64,000 nt of DNA from Chloroflexota bacterium (GTDB lineage: Bacteria; Chloroflexota; Dehalococcoidia; Lucifugimonadales; QGNO01): positions 149,550 through 213,549 of the forward strand of contig QGNO01000001.1 of the NCBI GenBank assembly GCA_003228195.2, given 5' to 3'. The position numbers and the translations under genes were made by a program. Positions 1-9,800 of the stretch are shown piece after piece; the stretch's first letter is position 1; each line of letters opens with the position of its first letter. Below the pieces are notes generated by a model. The model searched no databases and was not told the origin of the DNA. It worked only from the letters and a program-made list of their open reading frames with translations.

Positions 1-728
1 ATAAAGAGGTCGCCTGCGAAGAAGTTGGCATAAGTACACGCACCTTTCATCTGCCTACCGATGTCAGTGAAGAGCAGGTAGTTGAACTGATAACTTCTTT
101 AAATAAAAGTGGCTTATATCATGGGATATTGACGCAACTCCCTTTTCCTCCTCACATAAATGACTCGAATGTAATCGATCATCTGGATCCTGCGAAGGAC
201 GTTGATGGACTCCATCCCTACAACTTTGGGTTACTGGCTGCAGGTACTCCCAGGTTTATAGCCGCGACTCCATATGGCGTGCAGCAGATGCTTATTAGAA
301 CTGGCAACGATCCAGCAGGTAAACATGTGGTTGTGTGTGGACGTAGCAATATTGTTGGCAAGCCTTTAAGCATGCTCTTTTCGCAGAAACAGGCTGGGAG
401 TAATGCCACGGTTACTCTATGCCATAGCAATACGAAAGACCTCGGATATTTCACTAAACAGGCTGATATATTGGTCGTTGCGATAGGTAGCCCGGAGGTA
501 ATCAACGCCGATATGGTCAAAGAGGGGGCCGTGGTTATAGATGTGGGCATTAATCGAATAGATGATGATAATAGGAAGCGAGGCTATAGACTTGTGGGCG
601 ATGTTGCATTTTCGGATGTGTCTGAAGTGGCTAGCGCGATCACTCCCGTCCCTGGTGGGGTTGGCCCTATGACCATAGCTATGCTTCTTGTTAATACCGT
701 TGCTGCAGCGAAATCTAGCATCGATTGA
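1..728 (+). CDS. folD: Bifunctional methylenetetrahydrofolate dehydrogenase/cyclohydrolase, 5'-truncated by window edge
   Basis: Interconverts 5,10-methylene-THF and 10-formyl-THF using NADP in cytosolic one-carbon metabolism. The frame is open from base 3, so about 45 N-terminal residues lie outside the window and 241 are visible. The first complete codon (AAA, KEVAC) aligns with the catalytic lysine of the family's YxxxKxxAC motif. Then follow GILTQLPFP, KDVDGLHPYN, the nucleotide-binding GRSNIVGKP, VIDVGINR and the C-terminal signature ITPVPGGVGPMT. Starting at the internal TTG near 129 would remove the catalytic lysine, so that codon is not the start. queA follows 110 bases downstream on the same strand. 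Confidence 0.96.
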   Translation, partial: KEVACEEVGISTRTFHLPTDVSEEQVVELITSLNKSGLYHGILTQLPFPPHINDSNVIDHLDPAKDVDGLHPYNFGLLAAGTPRFIAATPYGVQQMLIRTGNDPAGKHVVVCGRSNIVGKPLSMLFSQKQAGSNATVTLCHSNTKDLGYFTKQADILVVAIGSPEVINADMVKEGAVVIDVGINRIDDDNRKRGYRLVGDVAFSDVSEVASAITPVPGGVGPMTIAMLLVNTVAAAKSSID

Positions 729-838
729 AATATGAATTTCTTCCACGGTTAAACGGGGTTCTCAGTTGCTGTTTGAAGATGAGATGGGTATAGGTGTCGG
801 AATAGAGGATCCGTTAGCGTGATGGACATGAGGTTGAT

Positions 839-1864
839 TTGCACACCAAAGACTTTGATTACTCGCTTCCCAAAGGGCTGATTGCACAAACACCTTTGGA
901 ATCTCGAGATGACTCACGTTTGTTAATACTTGACCGCAGCAATGGTGTGATAAGGCATTCACGTTTCAGGGCAGTCTCGTCTCTGTTAAGACCAGGTGAT
1001 TTACTAGTATTTAACGATAGCCGTGTAATCAGGGCTAGGCTTAATGGTGGACTCGCAGACTCGAAAAGAGATGTAGAACTTCTCCTGTTACGTAGCCATG
1101 AACCAAGTCGTTGGTGGTGTATTGGAAAACCAAGCCGGAAAATTGTCGATGGGGCCCGCATAATTTTCGAAGGGGGATTGGAAGGTATAGTTGTAGAAGC
1201 TGCAGATCATGGTATGCGATTGATAGAATTCAACGACGAAAAATTGATAGAAATTGTTGGCAAGATTCCTTTGCCTCCATACATTCATGAAACTTTGAAC
1301 GAAGTGGAGCGTTACCAGACCGTCTATGCTAAGAACTTGGGTAGTGTGGCTGCTCCGACTGCTGGTCTCCATTTCACAACACAATTATTGGAAGATCTTC
1401 AAGTCGTTGGAATTAACATGGCATTCGTAACATTGCATGTTGGGCTAGATACGTTCAGGCCTGTGGATGAACACGATCCACGAAATCACAAAATACACAG
1501 TGAATATTGGGAGATAAGTGAGGAAACAGCAAAAGCGATAAATCGGGCAATTAGAGAGGGGCGACGGATTGTAGCAGTAGGCACTACGACTGTTAGAACG
1601 CTAGAGCAGGTCTCTCGTCTAATGGATGCTGAGGGTAGTGACGGGGTGGCAGCTGGATCTGGTTGGGCTGATATATTTATCATGCCAGGTCACACTTTTC
1701 GCTTAGTTGATGCGATGATCACAAACTTTCATTTGCCTCGTTCTACCTTGCTCATGCTAGTTTCAGCGTTTGCCGGTGGTGACCAGATAACTAAGGCATA
1801 TGATGAAGCCATAAGATTAAAATACCGTTTCTACAGTTTTGGTGATGCCATGTTAATTTTTTGA
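839..1864 (+). CDS. queA: S-adenosylmethionine:tRNA ribosyltransferase-isomerase
   Basis: Transfers and isomerises the ribosyl group of SAM onto 7-aminomethyl-7-deazaguanine in tRNA to give epoxyqueuosine. The 341 residues match the usual family length. The N-terminal FDYSLPKGLIAQTPLESRD, then RLLILDR, GDLLVFNDSRVIRARL, RYQTVYA, GSVAAPTAGLHFT, HVGLDTFRPV and the C-terminal ITNFHLPRSTLLMLVSAFAG are the classical QueA blocks in order. The start is TTG at 839, preceded by GAGG-like bases; the ATG at 828 is out of frame. No other queuosine gene is in the window. It is convergent with the acetamidase gene. Confidence 0.96.
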   Translation: MHTKDFDYSLPKGLIAQTPLESRDDSRLLILDRSNGVIRHSRFRAVSSLLRPGDLLVFNDSRVIRARLNGGLADSKRDVELLLLRSHEPSRWWCIGKPSRKIVDGARIIFEGGLEGIVVEAADHGMRLIEFNDEKLIEIVGKIPLPPYIHETLNEVERYQTVYAKNLGSVAAPTAGLHFTTQLLEDLQVVGINMAFVTLHVGLDTFRPVDEHDPRNHKIHSEYWEISEETAKAINRAIREGRRIVAVGTTTVRTLEQVSRLMDAEGSDGVAAGSGWADIFIMPGHTFRLVDAMITNFHLPRSTLLMLVSAFAGGDQITKAYDEAIRLKYRFYSFGDAMLIF

Positions 1865-1942
1865 TACGCTCCAATGGGCGAATCTGTTGCAGTAATCAAA
1901 GCCAACTGGAACTATGCTCATCAGTTGTGGATGGAACGGTTA

Positions 1943-2875
1943 TTAACTTTTGAGCAAGTAGCGTTTAGGAAATTTAGCTACGATGGAGTACAAGGTATCG
2001 ACCATGTTTGCTACACGTACTCTGGCTACATGTGAGCACAGTTGATAAACAGACATGCGATCAAAGCCGTACTCTTCTGAAAGCCAAGTTATCAGGTCGT
2101 AGAATGCTATTCGAGCTGCGTCTTCCATAGGCCTGGCACTTCCAATCGACATTAAGTATTCGTCATTCTCAACACGTGGGGTAGGTGTTGCCCTGCCCTT
2201 AATTACTTCTACACTGAAAGTCCCTGTAGTTGGTATCTCGATTGCTGAGCCACACACCTCTGCATCCCCTTGGGCTGCATGCCCGTCCCCCAGATATAGT
2301 AGGGCGCCGGGGTGATGTACAGGTAGGTAAACTGTGTTGCCAGGGCAGATGTCCGCAGCATCCATGTTTCCACCGTGGAACCCTGGCGATAGTGTGGATA
2401 TTGCCTCCATTAGGGGTGCAGTCCCGATAGTTCCATAAAAAGGCTCTATTGGTATCGGTGATATGTCTAGATTTTCATCGTAGATTACTCCATCGGGAGT
2501 AATTGGGTGGATGAGTATGCGGGTTTCCAATGGTTCATTAAGGACACGAGTCCAGACCGTTCCGCATACCCCTCCGAAATTTGGAGCAATAATGCTTGCT
2601 CCAAAATCTCGCGGGATAGATATGTCTTTTATATGGACTACAAGTGTGTCTCCAGCCTCTGCTCCTTCGACGAAGATTGGCCCCGTACATGGATTAACGA
2701 ACGGCATCTGAATTACGTCTTCTAGCCTGACATTTGCAGACACTATGCGATCTCCGTAGGCATCTTTCGTGCTTACCTGAAATGTTTCACCAGGGCTCAC
2801 GCGGGCAATGGGGTCCTGATAGGGGCCCATGACATATGCAAGTTTTTCTATTGATGGAGGCTTAATGTGCAGCAT
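1943..2875 (-). CDS. Acetamidase/formamidase family protein
   Basis: Zinc-dependent FmdA/AmdA-type amidase that would release ammonia from formamide, acetamide or another short amide; the substrate cannot be told from sequence. The 310-residue protein has the family blocks HIKDISIPRDFGA, PNFGGVCGTVW, FYGTIGTAPLM, FHGGNMDAADICPG and GDGHAAQGDAEVCGSAIE, the last carrying metal-binding Asp, His and Glu positions. ATG at 2875 is chosen because AAGGGGA lies six bases upstream; an in-frame TTG one codon earlier (2878) is also possible. A LysR regulator lies 135 bases upstream on the same strand and may control it, which is inference. Confidence 0.9.
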   Translation of the reverse strand: MLHIKPPSIEKLAYVMGPYQDPIARVSPGETFQVSTKDAYGDRIVSANVRLEDVIQMPFVNPCTGPIFVEGAEAGDTLVVHIKDISIPRDFGASIIAPNFGGVCGTVWTRVLNEPLETRILIHPITPDGVIYDENLDISPIPIEPFYGTIGTAPLMEAISTLSPGFHGGNMDAADICPGNTVYLPVHHPGALLYLGDGHAAQGDAEVCGSAIEIPTTGTFSVEVIKGRATPTPRVENDEYLMSIGSARPMEDAARIAFYDLITWLSEEYGFDRMSVYQLCSHVARVRVANMVDTLYSIVAKFPKRYLLKS

Positions 2876-3013
2876 CAATTTCCCCTTATTAGTTTGAGCA
2901 ATAGAGATATATATCTGATTTGCTAGCTTATGTAAACCAGTGGCGTAGACTATTTGTCGATAACTTGGAGTAGAAATCCCGGGCTAATTTTTGCTAGTGG
3001 GGTTCTCCGTTCT

Positions 3014-3925
3014 TTACTCAGAATTACGTGAGTTTTGGTCTTTTGAGTATATGGATAACAACAGGCCGAGGAAACTTTGGACTATTGTCCCTTGAGTAGA
3101 TTGTCTACGTACCATAACGGATGTTGGTAGCACTACGTTGTGCCCCTCTTGAATCCGTATTGTCTTTAGCGTTCCGATTTCCAACTCTCTTCTAAGCGAG
3201 TTTCGCGGTAAGAATGATATCCCTAGGCCTCGTTCAATCATTCGCTTGGTAGCATCAATACTGTCCAAGTCCATTTGAACGTTGGGTACTATGCCAGCTT
3301 CGCGTACTACTCTGTTGATAAGCACGAAGTAGCTTGATTCCCGATCATAAAGTATCAGGGGTTCATGGGCTACATCATAAATACTGGCTTCACCTAACTT
3401 AGCAAACTTGTGAGAAGGATCGGTAACTAGCACTACCTGTTCGTCGTAAATGTGCTGAGCCTGTATGTCCGGGTGTACGATAGTTCGTGAAAGTCCGACT
3501 TGTACTTCTCCTGAAAGTAACATCTCCAAAACCTCAGAAGATCGGCCTGTTTTTATAGACACATCGATACCTGGGTAGAGACTATGGAATTTCTTAAGTA
3601 TGTCAGGCAGTACGTACGCACATATGGCTCTGGCTGATCCTATGTGAAGTTTGCCGCTGGATGCGCGTTGCGTTGCGTCTAAAACAGCCCGGGCTTCATT
3701 GAGTGATTCTAGCGCTCTCGTAACGTAAGGAAGGAAAGCCTGACCCGTTTCAGTCAATCGTGCGCCACGGCCCATCCTGTGGAAAAGAGGTCCTCCAGTA
3801 TCCCTTTCCAGTGACAATATCCTTGCACTTAGAGAGGGCTGTGTTAACCCCATGGCTTCAGCGGCACGGCTGAAACTCTTGTACTCAACAACATTAATGA
3901 AAGCTTCCAGTTGGCCTAGTTCCAT
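3014..3925 (-). CDS. LysR-family transcriptional regulator
   Basis: DNA-binding one-component regulator. Residues 1-60 form the LysR winged helix-turn-helix (LEAFINVVEYKSFSRAAEA, then LTQPSLSARI and the RMGRGARLTETG wing). Residues about 90-295 form the periplasmic-binding-like effector domain (GKLHIGSARAICAYVLP). The length of 303 residues is typical. It sits between gyrA (125 bases upstream) and the acetamidase (135 bases downstream), all on the minus strand. The acetamidase is the most likely local target because gyrA is a housekeeping gene; the effector is unknown. Confidence 0.93.
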   Translation of the reverse strand: MELGQLEAFINVVEYKSFSRAAEAMGLTQPSLSARILSLERDTGGPLFHRMGRGARLTETGQAFLPYVTRALESLNEARAVLDATQRASSGKLHIGSARAICAYVLPDILKKFHSLYPGIDVSIKTGRSSEVLEMLLSGEVQVGLSRTIVHPDIQAQHIYDEQVVLVTDPSHKFAKLGEASIYDVAHEPLILYDRESSYFVLINRVVREAGIVPNVQMDLDSIDATKRMIERGLGISFLPRNSLRRELEIGTLKTIRIQEGHNVVLPTSVMVRRQSTQGTIVQSFLGLLLSIYSKDQNSRNSE

Positions 3926-4050
3926 TTTTCACCCGCTAAATATAGATGATGCCTATGGTAAGCATAGAATAAAGCTATCAATAAGCCAACAGGCACTTAA
4001 GCACAACTTTGGAAAGTGGAGCCATTAGATAAGAAACAGATCTACGTCAC

Positions 4051-6615
4051 CTAATTTTCATTTTCTTCAGCGAAGTGGCCGTTCTCCGAGAGTTGATCAT
4101 GTCCGTTGTTAGATATGGGTTCCATGTCGTCGAACTGGGAGACGTCTCTTCCCGAAGCCGCACGAGGTTTAGTATCTCTGGCGTGTCTGGACTTAGGATC
4201 CATTGATGTTATAGATACTACTTCGTCATTTTCAGGTAACGATACTATACTCACGCCTTGGGTTCGCCGGCTGAGTTCTCGCAGTTCGCTCAGATTGCTA
4301 CGTGTGACTTGGCCTCTTTTCGAAATGATCATTATATCTTCGCCTTCACGCACCACCCTTGCAGTAGCCACTGGGCCGCTTTTTGAGGTTATGCGGAAGG
4401 TTCCAAGACCGGAGCCTCCTCTGGATTGTAGTCTGTAGCGATCCATTGCACTTGGTTTTCCGAACCCGTTTTGGCTTATTACTAGAAGCTGGCAATCGGC
4501 TTGAACTACATCCATGGCAACAACAAGGTCATTTTCCTTAAGTCGCATTCCGCGCACTCCCCCAGCGACCCTTGAGCTTCTTCTGACTTGAATAGCTGGG
4601 AATCTGATTGACATTCCGTTTTTACTGACCATTATTACGTCGTCCTCTGCCGAGCAGAGACGGACGGATACCAGTTCATCACCTTCTTCTAAGTCGATGG
4701 TTCTTATACCGTTTGAACGTATATTTGCGAGTGAAGATAAGGCCATACGCTTAATTTCTCCAAGCTTTGTTGAGAAGAGAATGTCTTCACCACTTACCAT
4801 TGATGAAACATCTAGTATGGTTTGTACCGATTCTTCAGGACGTATATCCAGAGCCTGGACCAAAGGTGTGCCTCTGGAAACACGGGAATTATCCAATGGC
4901 AGTTCGTAGACCTTTTTCTTGTAAACGCGACCGTTGTTAGTGAAGAAGAGAAGGAAATCGTGAGTATCAGCTACCAAGTGATGCCTGATGACGTCTCCTT
5001 CGCGGGTTGTTTGGCCGCGGACACCCTTGCCTCCTCGGTGTTGCCGCCGATACGTTTCTGCTGGTACGCACTTGATGTATCCTCGCTCGCTGAGCGTAAC
5101 CACAACTTCCTGATGGGGGATAAGATCTTCGTTACTAAAGTCAGTTATCTCAGTAAGGCTGACTTCAGTGCGCCGTTCATCCCCAAACTTGTCTTTGAGC
5201 TTCTTTGTTTCTTCAGCCACCACGGCGAGAACCATGTTAGGGTCAGCCAGTAGAGTCATTAATTGCGAGACACGTTTAGTCAGTTGCTCGTGTTCATCCT
5301 CGATACGTTTGCGTTCGAGAGCTGCCAGCCTTCGAAGTTGCATTTCCAGAATAGCCTGTGCCTGCTCTTCGTCTAGATCATATTTCTCCATGAGGCTAAT
5401 TCGTGCCGATTCGGCGTCATCAGCATTTCTGATGAGTTGAATCGCTGCATCAAGATCATCTATAGCCTTACGTAGGCCCTCGAGAATGTGTATCCTCACC
5501 TGGGCTCTTCGCATTTCATATTCGGACTTGCGCCTAGTTATGTCAGTTCTGTGGTCTATGAACTCTTGTAGAATTGACGGAAGAGACAAAGTCTGAGGTT
5601 GCCCGTTAACGAGTGCCAGCATGTTGATATGGAATACTGATTGGAGAGCTGTATGCTTGTAGAGATTGTTCATCACCCGTTGAACTTGAGCATCTCGACG
5701 CAGCTCAATTACCATTCGCATTCCCCGACGGTCTGATTCATCTCTTACTTCTGAGATGCCTTCTATTTTGCGATCTTTTGCTAGAATTACGATCTTTTGC
5801 AGCAGCCCTGCTTTACTGACCTGATAGGGTAGTTCAGTCACTACTAGGCGATAACGTCCTGCCCGTTCCATTTCTTCAGCTTCCATCTTGGCCCTTACGA
5901 CTGCTCGGCCCTTTCCGGTTTGGTACGCTTCCCTGATACCCTGCTGTCCCAAAATAGTAGCTCCGGTTGGGAAATCGGGTCCAGGGACTATTTCTATCAA
6001 GTCTTCTGGCGTAGCGTTGGGATTTTTTATGAGGGTAAGCACTGCGTCACATATTTCAGATAGGTTATGAGGCGGTATGTTTGTAGTCATCCCAACCGCT
6101 ATTCCAGTAGACCCGTTTACAATGAGATTTGGAAGTCTAGCTGGTAGTATCTTGGGCTCATTCAAAGAACCGTCAAAATTTGGTGAGAAATCTACAGTGT
6201 CTTGATCAATGTCAGCCAACAGTTCCTGTGCAATCGGGGAAAGACGGGCCTCAGTATAACGCATTGCGGCTGGGGGATCATTGTCAACACTACCAAAGTT
6301 TCCTTGCCCATCAACAAGTGGATATCTTACTGAGAAATTTTGGGCCATCCGCACCATAGCTTCGTATATGGGGCTGTCACCATGAGGGTGATACTTTCCC
6401 ATGACCTCACCTACTAGGCGAGCACTCTTTTTGTATGCGGTTCCAGGCCGCATAGCCAATTCATCCATCGAATAGAGGATCCGCCTTTGAACAGGCTTGA
6501 GCCCATCTCTTACATCGGGAAGGGCCCTAGAAACGATTACGCTCATTGCATAATCGAGATAAGAAGTACGCATCTCATCTACAATGCGTACGGGCTTTAC
6601 TGAGTCTGTAGTCAT
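4051..6615 (-). CDS. gyrA: DNA gyrase subunit A
   Basis: Breakage-reunion subunit of DNA gyrase, which introduces negative supercoils with GyrB. Of 854 residues, the N-terminal winged-helix/tower region holds the active-site tyrosine at about residue 120 ([10 protein letters not shown]). The quinolone-determining segment [12 protein letters not shown] has Ser81 and Glu85, the positions usually found in susceptible enzymes. [18 protein letters not shown] is also present. The C-terminal pinwheel begins near residue 530 with a GyrA-box form QHRGGKG, which separates gyrase from ParC. The acidic tail ([12 protein letters not shown]) is low complexity. gyrB is not in the window. Confidence 0.97.
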   Translation of the reverse strand: MTTDSVKPVRIVDEMRTSYLDYAMSVIVSRALPDVRDGLKPVQRRILYSMDELAMRPGTAYKKSARLVGEVMGKYHPHGDSPIYEAMVRMAQNFSVRYPLVDGQGNFGSVDNDPPAAMRYTEARLSPIAQELLADIDQDTVDFSPNFDGSLNEPKILPARLPNLIVNGSTGIAVGMTTNIPPHNLSEICDAVLTLIKNPNATPEDLIEIVPGPDFPTGATILGQQGIREAYQTGKGRAVVRAKMEAEEMERAGRYRLVVTELPYQVSKAGLLQKIVILAKDRKIEGISEVRDESDRRGMRMVIELRRDAQVQRVMNNLYKHTALQSVFHINMLALVNGQPQTLSLPSILQEFIDHRTDITRRKSEYEMRRAQVRIHILEGLRKAIDDLDAAIQLIRNADDAESARISLMEKYDLDEEQAQAILEMQLRRLAALERKRIEDEHEQLTKRVSQLMTLLADPNMVLAVVAEETKKLKDKFGDERRTEVSLTEITDFSNEDLIPHQEVVVTLSERGYIKCVPAETYRRQHRGGKGVRGQTTREGDVIRHHLVADTHDFLLFFTNNGRVYKKKVYELPLDNSRVSRGTPLVQALDIRPEESVQTILDVSSMVSGEDILFSTKLGEIKRMALSSLANIRSNGIRTIDLEEGDELVSVRLCSAEDDVIMVSKNGMSIRFPAIQVRRSSRVAGGVRGMRLKENDLVVAMDVVQADCQLLVISQNGFGKPSAMDRYRLQSRGGSGLGTFRITSKSGPVATARVVREGEDIMIISKRGQVTRSNLSELRELSRRTQGVSIVSLPENDEVVSITSMDPKSRHARDTKPRAASGRDVSQFDDMEPISNNGHDQLSENGHFAEENEN

Positions 6616-6693
6616 GGACCTCTCTTAATCTAAAAGGATATGAAACTCGAGAACTGTGCGTCGAAGCTCAATACCTTGTGTTTTAGCCCTCTA

Positions 6694-6722
6694 ATTCTAC
6701 CAGATGCAGTATGTACATACAA
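6694..6722 (-). promoter_or_regulatory. Probable sigma-70-type promoter of gyrA
   Basis: On the minus strand TTGTAT (6722-6717) and TAGAAT (6699-6694) are separated by exactly 17 bases, placing transcription start near 6687 and leaving a leader of about 70 bases before the gyrA ATG at 6615. The -10 matches 5 of 6 consensus bases and the -35 about 3 of 6. Confidence 0.5.
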
Positions 6723-6852
6723 GAAAATACAGCCAATTCACTAAGCCGAATTGGCGCTTCGAAATTAGGAAAGTCCGAGTGGGGACTGAGTACCTTCCGA
6801 TGACAAACTCAGATGTTTTAAGAGATGCTTTGGTCAGCCAACGCGAGGTTGA

Positions 6853-7689
6853 TCATGAGTCAAGGCGTAGGCTTCCAGCTTCATCATCAGATGTTACGTC
6901 CATTAAGAAGGCTGACCCTGAGTAATCTGGCAGTGCTTCCTCTTCTTCGTCCCAATATGCATCGGCATCTGAATCCAATTTGCCATTTTGTCTAGCTGGG
7001 CCGCCTGATCTCACTGGTTTTAGGAGGGTATTACCCACAAGATTTTGCTGAAATGACTGAATACCTCGCTGCGAAGGATCTTGATACTCTTCCCGTATTA
7101 TTATGGTGATATTTTCGTCGCTAACACTTGTGATAGCTGCGTCGTAACGGTTTCCACCGTCAATCAACCGTAATATTCTATTTGATAACCGTGGCGGCAC
7201 TAGGCCTAAATAGTTGCCGTGCCAGTCATCAATAGACAAACGCCTGTCGATAATTTGTAATTTTACGGGATCCCCCGGGGCCAGCTTTGCTAGATGATTC
7301 TGATTAACAGGTTTCTCTAATGTTGTAGTGGCTGTTTTACCGCTTTCCTCCAAAAAATGGCTCGGAGCAATCTTGCTAGTTTTCTTGGGCCGTTTGTCTT
7401 TCTGTTTCAGATGAGAAAGACGCTCAAGATTCTTTTGTGCAATAGTATTGCTGGGAGAGATTGCGACAGCAGTTTGGAACGCTACCTTTGCGTTTCTGTA
7501 ACGCCCAAGTTCCACTAGAGCTTTGCCTAGGCGATTATATGCCTCTATGTCCTGCGGGAACAACTCAACAATGTTGTGGTTAGCAGATACCGCCTCCTCC
7601 CAGCGGTTCTCCATGGCCAGCAAGATTGCTTCCTTAGATGTTTTCCTTCTTAATTGCGATTTGTATTCTGCCTGGCGATAAAGAGTCAT
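6853..7689 (-). CDS. TPR-repeat protein of unknown function
   Basis: A 278-residue cytoplasmic protein without signal peptide or membrane segment. Residues about 17-95 contain two tetratricopeptide-like units (RWEEAVSANHNIVELFPQD, then YNRLGKALVELGRYRNAKVA and AISPSNTIAQKNLERL), a protein-interaction scaffold. A lysine-rich linker follows (HLKQKDKRPKK). Residues about 135-220 have a beta-rich pattern (LAPGDPVKLQIIDRRLSI) that could be a small nucleic-acid- or ligand-binding fold, and the tail is acidic. It lies between gyrA and the glycosyltransferase on the same strand. An AGGATG-type ribosome site precedes the ATG. I do not recognise a specific function. Confidence 0.8.
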   Translation of the reverse strand: MTLYRQAEYKSQLRRKTSKEAILLAMENRWEEAVSANHNIVELFPQDIEAYNRLGKALVELGRYRNAKVAFQTAVAISPSNTIAQKNLERLSHLKQKDKRPKKTSKIAPSHFLEESGKTATTTLEKPVNQNHLAKLAPGDPVKLQIIDRRLSIDDWHGNYLGLVPPRLSNRILRLIDGGNRYDAAITSVSDENITIIIREEYQDPSQRGIQSFQQNLVGNTLLKPVRSGGPARQNGKLDSDADAYWDEEEEALPDYSGSAFLMDVTSDDEAGSLRLDS

Positions 7690-7785
7690 GTTGTCATCCT
7701 TGTCTCCAGGGGACAGCCGATTTTAATCTTTATTGCCCATATAAATCAATAGGCAATTGAACTAATTTCCCTGAAATAAGGTTGA

Positions 7786-8544
7786 TTAGTTGCCAATTCG
7801 ACCGTATTTGCCAGCTAATGAGGCCAAATGGATTCTCACTATGTTTGCAGCCATCAGTAGACTGTCCCGCACAGGTCTAACCTTGCTTTCCTTATCGTAG
7901 TACCAGTTGATAGGAACCTCTTTGATTTTGAGCCGTTTGCGTGTGGCCAGATACATTATTTCTACATCGAAGGCAAAGCCATTGATCCGCTGAAGCGAAA
8001 ATAGATTATCTGCGACATTTCCAACGAAACATTTAAAGCCACACTGGGTGTCCATGAAACCTGGCACAGCCATGATCCGCACGAAAGCATTGAACAGCCT
8101 TCCCATGATATGTCGGTAGGGTGGTTCTTCAAATCTTTGGGCCCCGTGGATCTCTCTGGAGCCTAGGGCTAGATCATAATCCCCGATCTTATCTGGGAGA
8201 AATCTCTCAAGCTGTTCAATCGGCATTGATAGATCGGCATCACACATAAATCGGTACTGTCCTTTCGTATGTAGCATTCCGGCTCGGACTGCGGACCCTT
8301 TGCCTCCGTGAGGTATAGATAATAACGATAAACGATTATGATCTTTCGCAAAATTACTCACCACAGAGCCCGTCATGTCAGTGCTCCCGTCGTCAACTAC
8401 GATCACTTCCCAAGAGTAGCTTTGCATCGACAGATAGCTGGTAACTTTTTCGAGTGTCTGTTTTATCCGGTGCTCTTCGTTATACGCTGGTATGACTAAA
8501 GCTAGGAATGGAATTTCACTGGTGGTAGCGCTATTCTTTTGCAA
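7786..8544 (-). CDS. Family 2 glycosyltransferase, dolichyl/polyprenyl-phosphate glucosyltransferase (ALG5) type
   Basis: GT-A fold enzyme that would move a sugar from a nucleotide donor to a polyprenyl phosphate carrier at the cytoplasmic membrane. Visible motifs are LVIPAYNEEHRI, EVIVVDDGSTD, GKGSAVRAGM and the metal-binding CDADLSMP, then LGSREI, MDTQCGFKCF and GFAFDVEIMYLA, the usual ALG5/DPM order. Residues total 252, and the C-terminal transmembrane helices of some relatives are absent. The start is TTG at 8544; no earlier ATG keeps the frame. The acceptor and sugar are not predictable. Confidence 0.88.
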   Translation of the reverse strand: MQKNSATTSEIPFLALVIPAYNEEHRIKQTLEKVTSYLSMQSYSWEVIVVDDGSTDMTGSVVSNFAKDHNRLSLLSIPHGGKGSAVRAGMLHTKGQYRFMCDADLSMPIEQLERFLPDKIGDYDLALGSREIHGAQRFEEPPYRHIMGRLFNAFVRIMAVPGFMDTQCGFKCFVGNVADNLFSLQRINGFAFDVEIMYLATRKRLKIKEVPINWYYDKESKVRPVRDSLLMAANIVRIHLASLAGKYGRIGN

Positions 8545-8626
8545 TTAATCACACGCCCAATGTTTTTTATAAGAACCTATTTATATAGGTGGTATCGATT
8601 GTGTTCAAAAACTTGCCCTTCAAGTC

Positions 8627-9526
8627 TTATTCGGTTGAGTGCACTCCTATCGGAGTTGGCTGGGTAATTTTAATTGAACCGTCGATTCCAGCGATCCTTG
8701 CGCCTTGTTCCATTTCTCGAGCGACTGTAATTTCATTGCCGGCTGATAGTGCCAATACGCTCGATCCGGCGCCAGAAAGACAAACACCCAGCGCCCCGCC
8801 ATCTAAAGCACTGGTAAATAATGTTTTCATTTCTGGCAATAAGGCTTGCCTAGCGTCTTGGTGGAGCCTGTCTCTCGTCGCGACATGTAAACTATCGAAT
8901 TTACCAGTGGATAAAGAATTCACCAATAGTCCTACGCGGCTCATATTATAGATTGCGTCAACTAGGCTAATTTCCTGTGGGACCAATCCTCGTGCTTCTT
9001 GGGTAGGCATAGGTTGCTCTGGTACGAATATCACAACCTTTAACTCTTTTGGCAATGGCACCTCGGAACGAATCAAATTACCCTCATCTGTAACTACTAT
9101 CTGAAATCCTCCGAATAATGCGGGAGTGACGTTGTCTGCATGGCCTTCCATCTCAACGGCTATTTCCCATAGTAGCTCCAGATCTGGATTGTCACCGTTC
9201 ATGAGACAAGCACCAAACAGTCCCGCTACAATTGCGGCGGAGCTGCTCCCCAATCCTCTAGCGAGAGGAATTTGATTTTCACATTCGATCGAAAACCCCG
9301 GTACATTATTGGAAGTCTTTTCGAAATATTTAGTAGCTGCGATATATAGGAGATTATCAGGTCCTTGAGGCAAGATTCCACTTCCCTCACCCTTCACAGA
9401 TACTGTGTGAGCATCTTCTGGGGTAAACTTGACATAGTTCCATATTTCTAGTGCCAGCCCCAAACAATCAAATCCTGGACCAAGATTTGCCGATGTCGCG
9501 GGGACTGCAATGGTTGCTGGTTTCAT
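8627..9526 (-). CDS. thrB: Homoserine kinase
   Basis: GHMP-family kinase that phosphorylates L-homoserine with ATP in threonine synthesis. The 299-residue protein has the N-terminal VPATSANLGPGFDCLGLAL, the ATP-binding loop PLARGLGSSSAAIVAG, GHADNVTPALFGG, and the C-terminal GVCLSGAGSSVLAL, all diagnostic. The start ATG at 9526 is preceded by an extended -10 (TGCTATACT) only nine bases away, so the mRNA is predicted to have almost no leader. thrA and thrC are not adjacent. It is divergent from tRNA-Pro. Confidence 0.96.
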   Translation of the reverse strand: MKPATIAVPATSANLGPGFDCLGLALEIWNYVKFTPEDAHTVSVKGEGSGILPQGPDNLLYIAATKYFEKTSNNVPGFSIECENQIPLARGLGSSSAAIVAGLFGACLMNGDNPDLELLWEIAVEMEGHADNVTPALFGGFQIVVTDEGNLIRSEVPLPKELKVVIFVPEQPMPTQEARGLVPQEISLVDAIYNMSRVGLLVNSLSTGKFDSLHVATRDRLHQDARQALLPEMKTLFTSALDGGALGVCLSGAGSSVLALSAGNEITVAREMEQGARIAGIDGSIKITQPTPIGVHSTE

Positions 9527-9535
9527 GATGCATGG

Positions 9536-9544
9536 AGTATAGCA
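9536..9544 (-). promoter_or_regulatory. Extended -10 promoter element of thrB
   Basis: On the minus strand TGCTATACT (TG plus one base plus TATACT, with TATACT at 9541-9536) stands nine bases before the thrB ATG. A usual 7-base distance would start transcription about three bases before the start codon. No good -35 is seen, which is typical for extended -10 promoters. Confidence 0.5.
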
Positions 9545-9605
9545 TCAAGGTATTGTACTTATCTCAGGAAGCATTTATTAAATGCACGTTAATGCCGATA
9601 TAAGA

Positions 9606-9611
9606 TATAAT
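9606..9611 (+). promoter_or_regulatory. -10 element of tRNA-Pro
   Basis: A perfect TATAAT lies 11 bases before the mature 5' end of tRNA-Pro. The hexamer 17 bases upstream (TGCACG) is a weak -35. Transcription would begin near 9618. Confidence 0.5.
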
Positions 9612-9622
9612 CTTATTGTGTT

Positions 9623-9699
9623 CGGGGTGTAGCTCAGCTTGGCAGAGCGCTACGTTCGGGACGTAGAGGCCGGTGGTTCAAGTCCACTCACCCCGACCA
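9623..9699 (+). tRNA. tRNA-Pro (anticodon CGG)
   Basis: Cloverleaf of 77 bases with CCA encoded. Acceptor stem CGGGGTG pairs with CACCCCG. The D arm is GCTC/GAGC, the anticodon stem CTACG/CGTAG encloses loop TTCGGGA with anticodon CGG, and the T arm has GGTTCAAGTCC. It reads the proline codon CCG. It is a single gene, not part of a tRNA cluster. Confidence 0.96.
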
Positions 9700-9800
9700 A
9701 TGTAATTCAAAAACGGTCTCGATATGGGATTTACACAGGTGTTTTTGAAGTTTTAGATGTTGCCATAGGAAGCTTATACAAAACTTCGATGTGAATCGAG

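Noticed and set aside
4822-5253. 143-codon plus-strand frame inside gyrA
   Set aside because: Antisense shadow of a conserved GyrA coding region; no family features.
6704-6925. 73-codon plus-strand frame between gyrA and the TPR gene
   Set aside because: It overlaps the gyrA promoter and the TPR gene end, and has no ribosome site or recognisable protein pattern.
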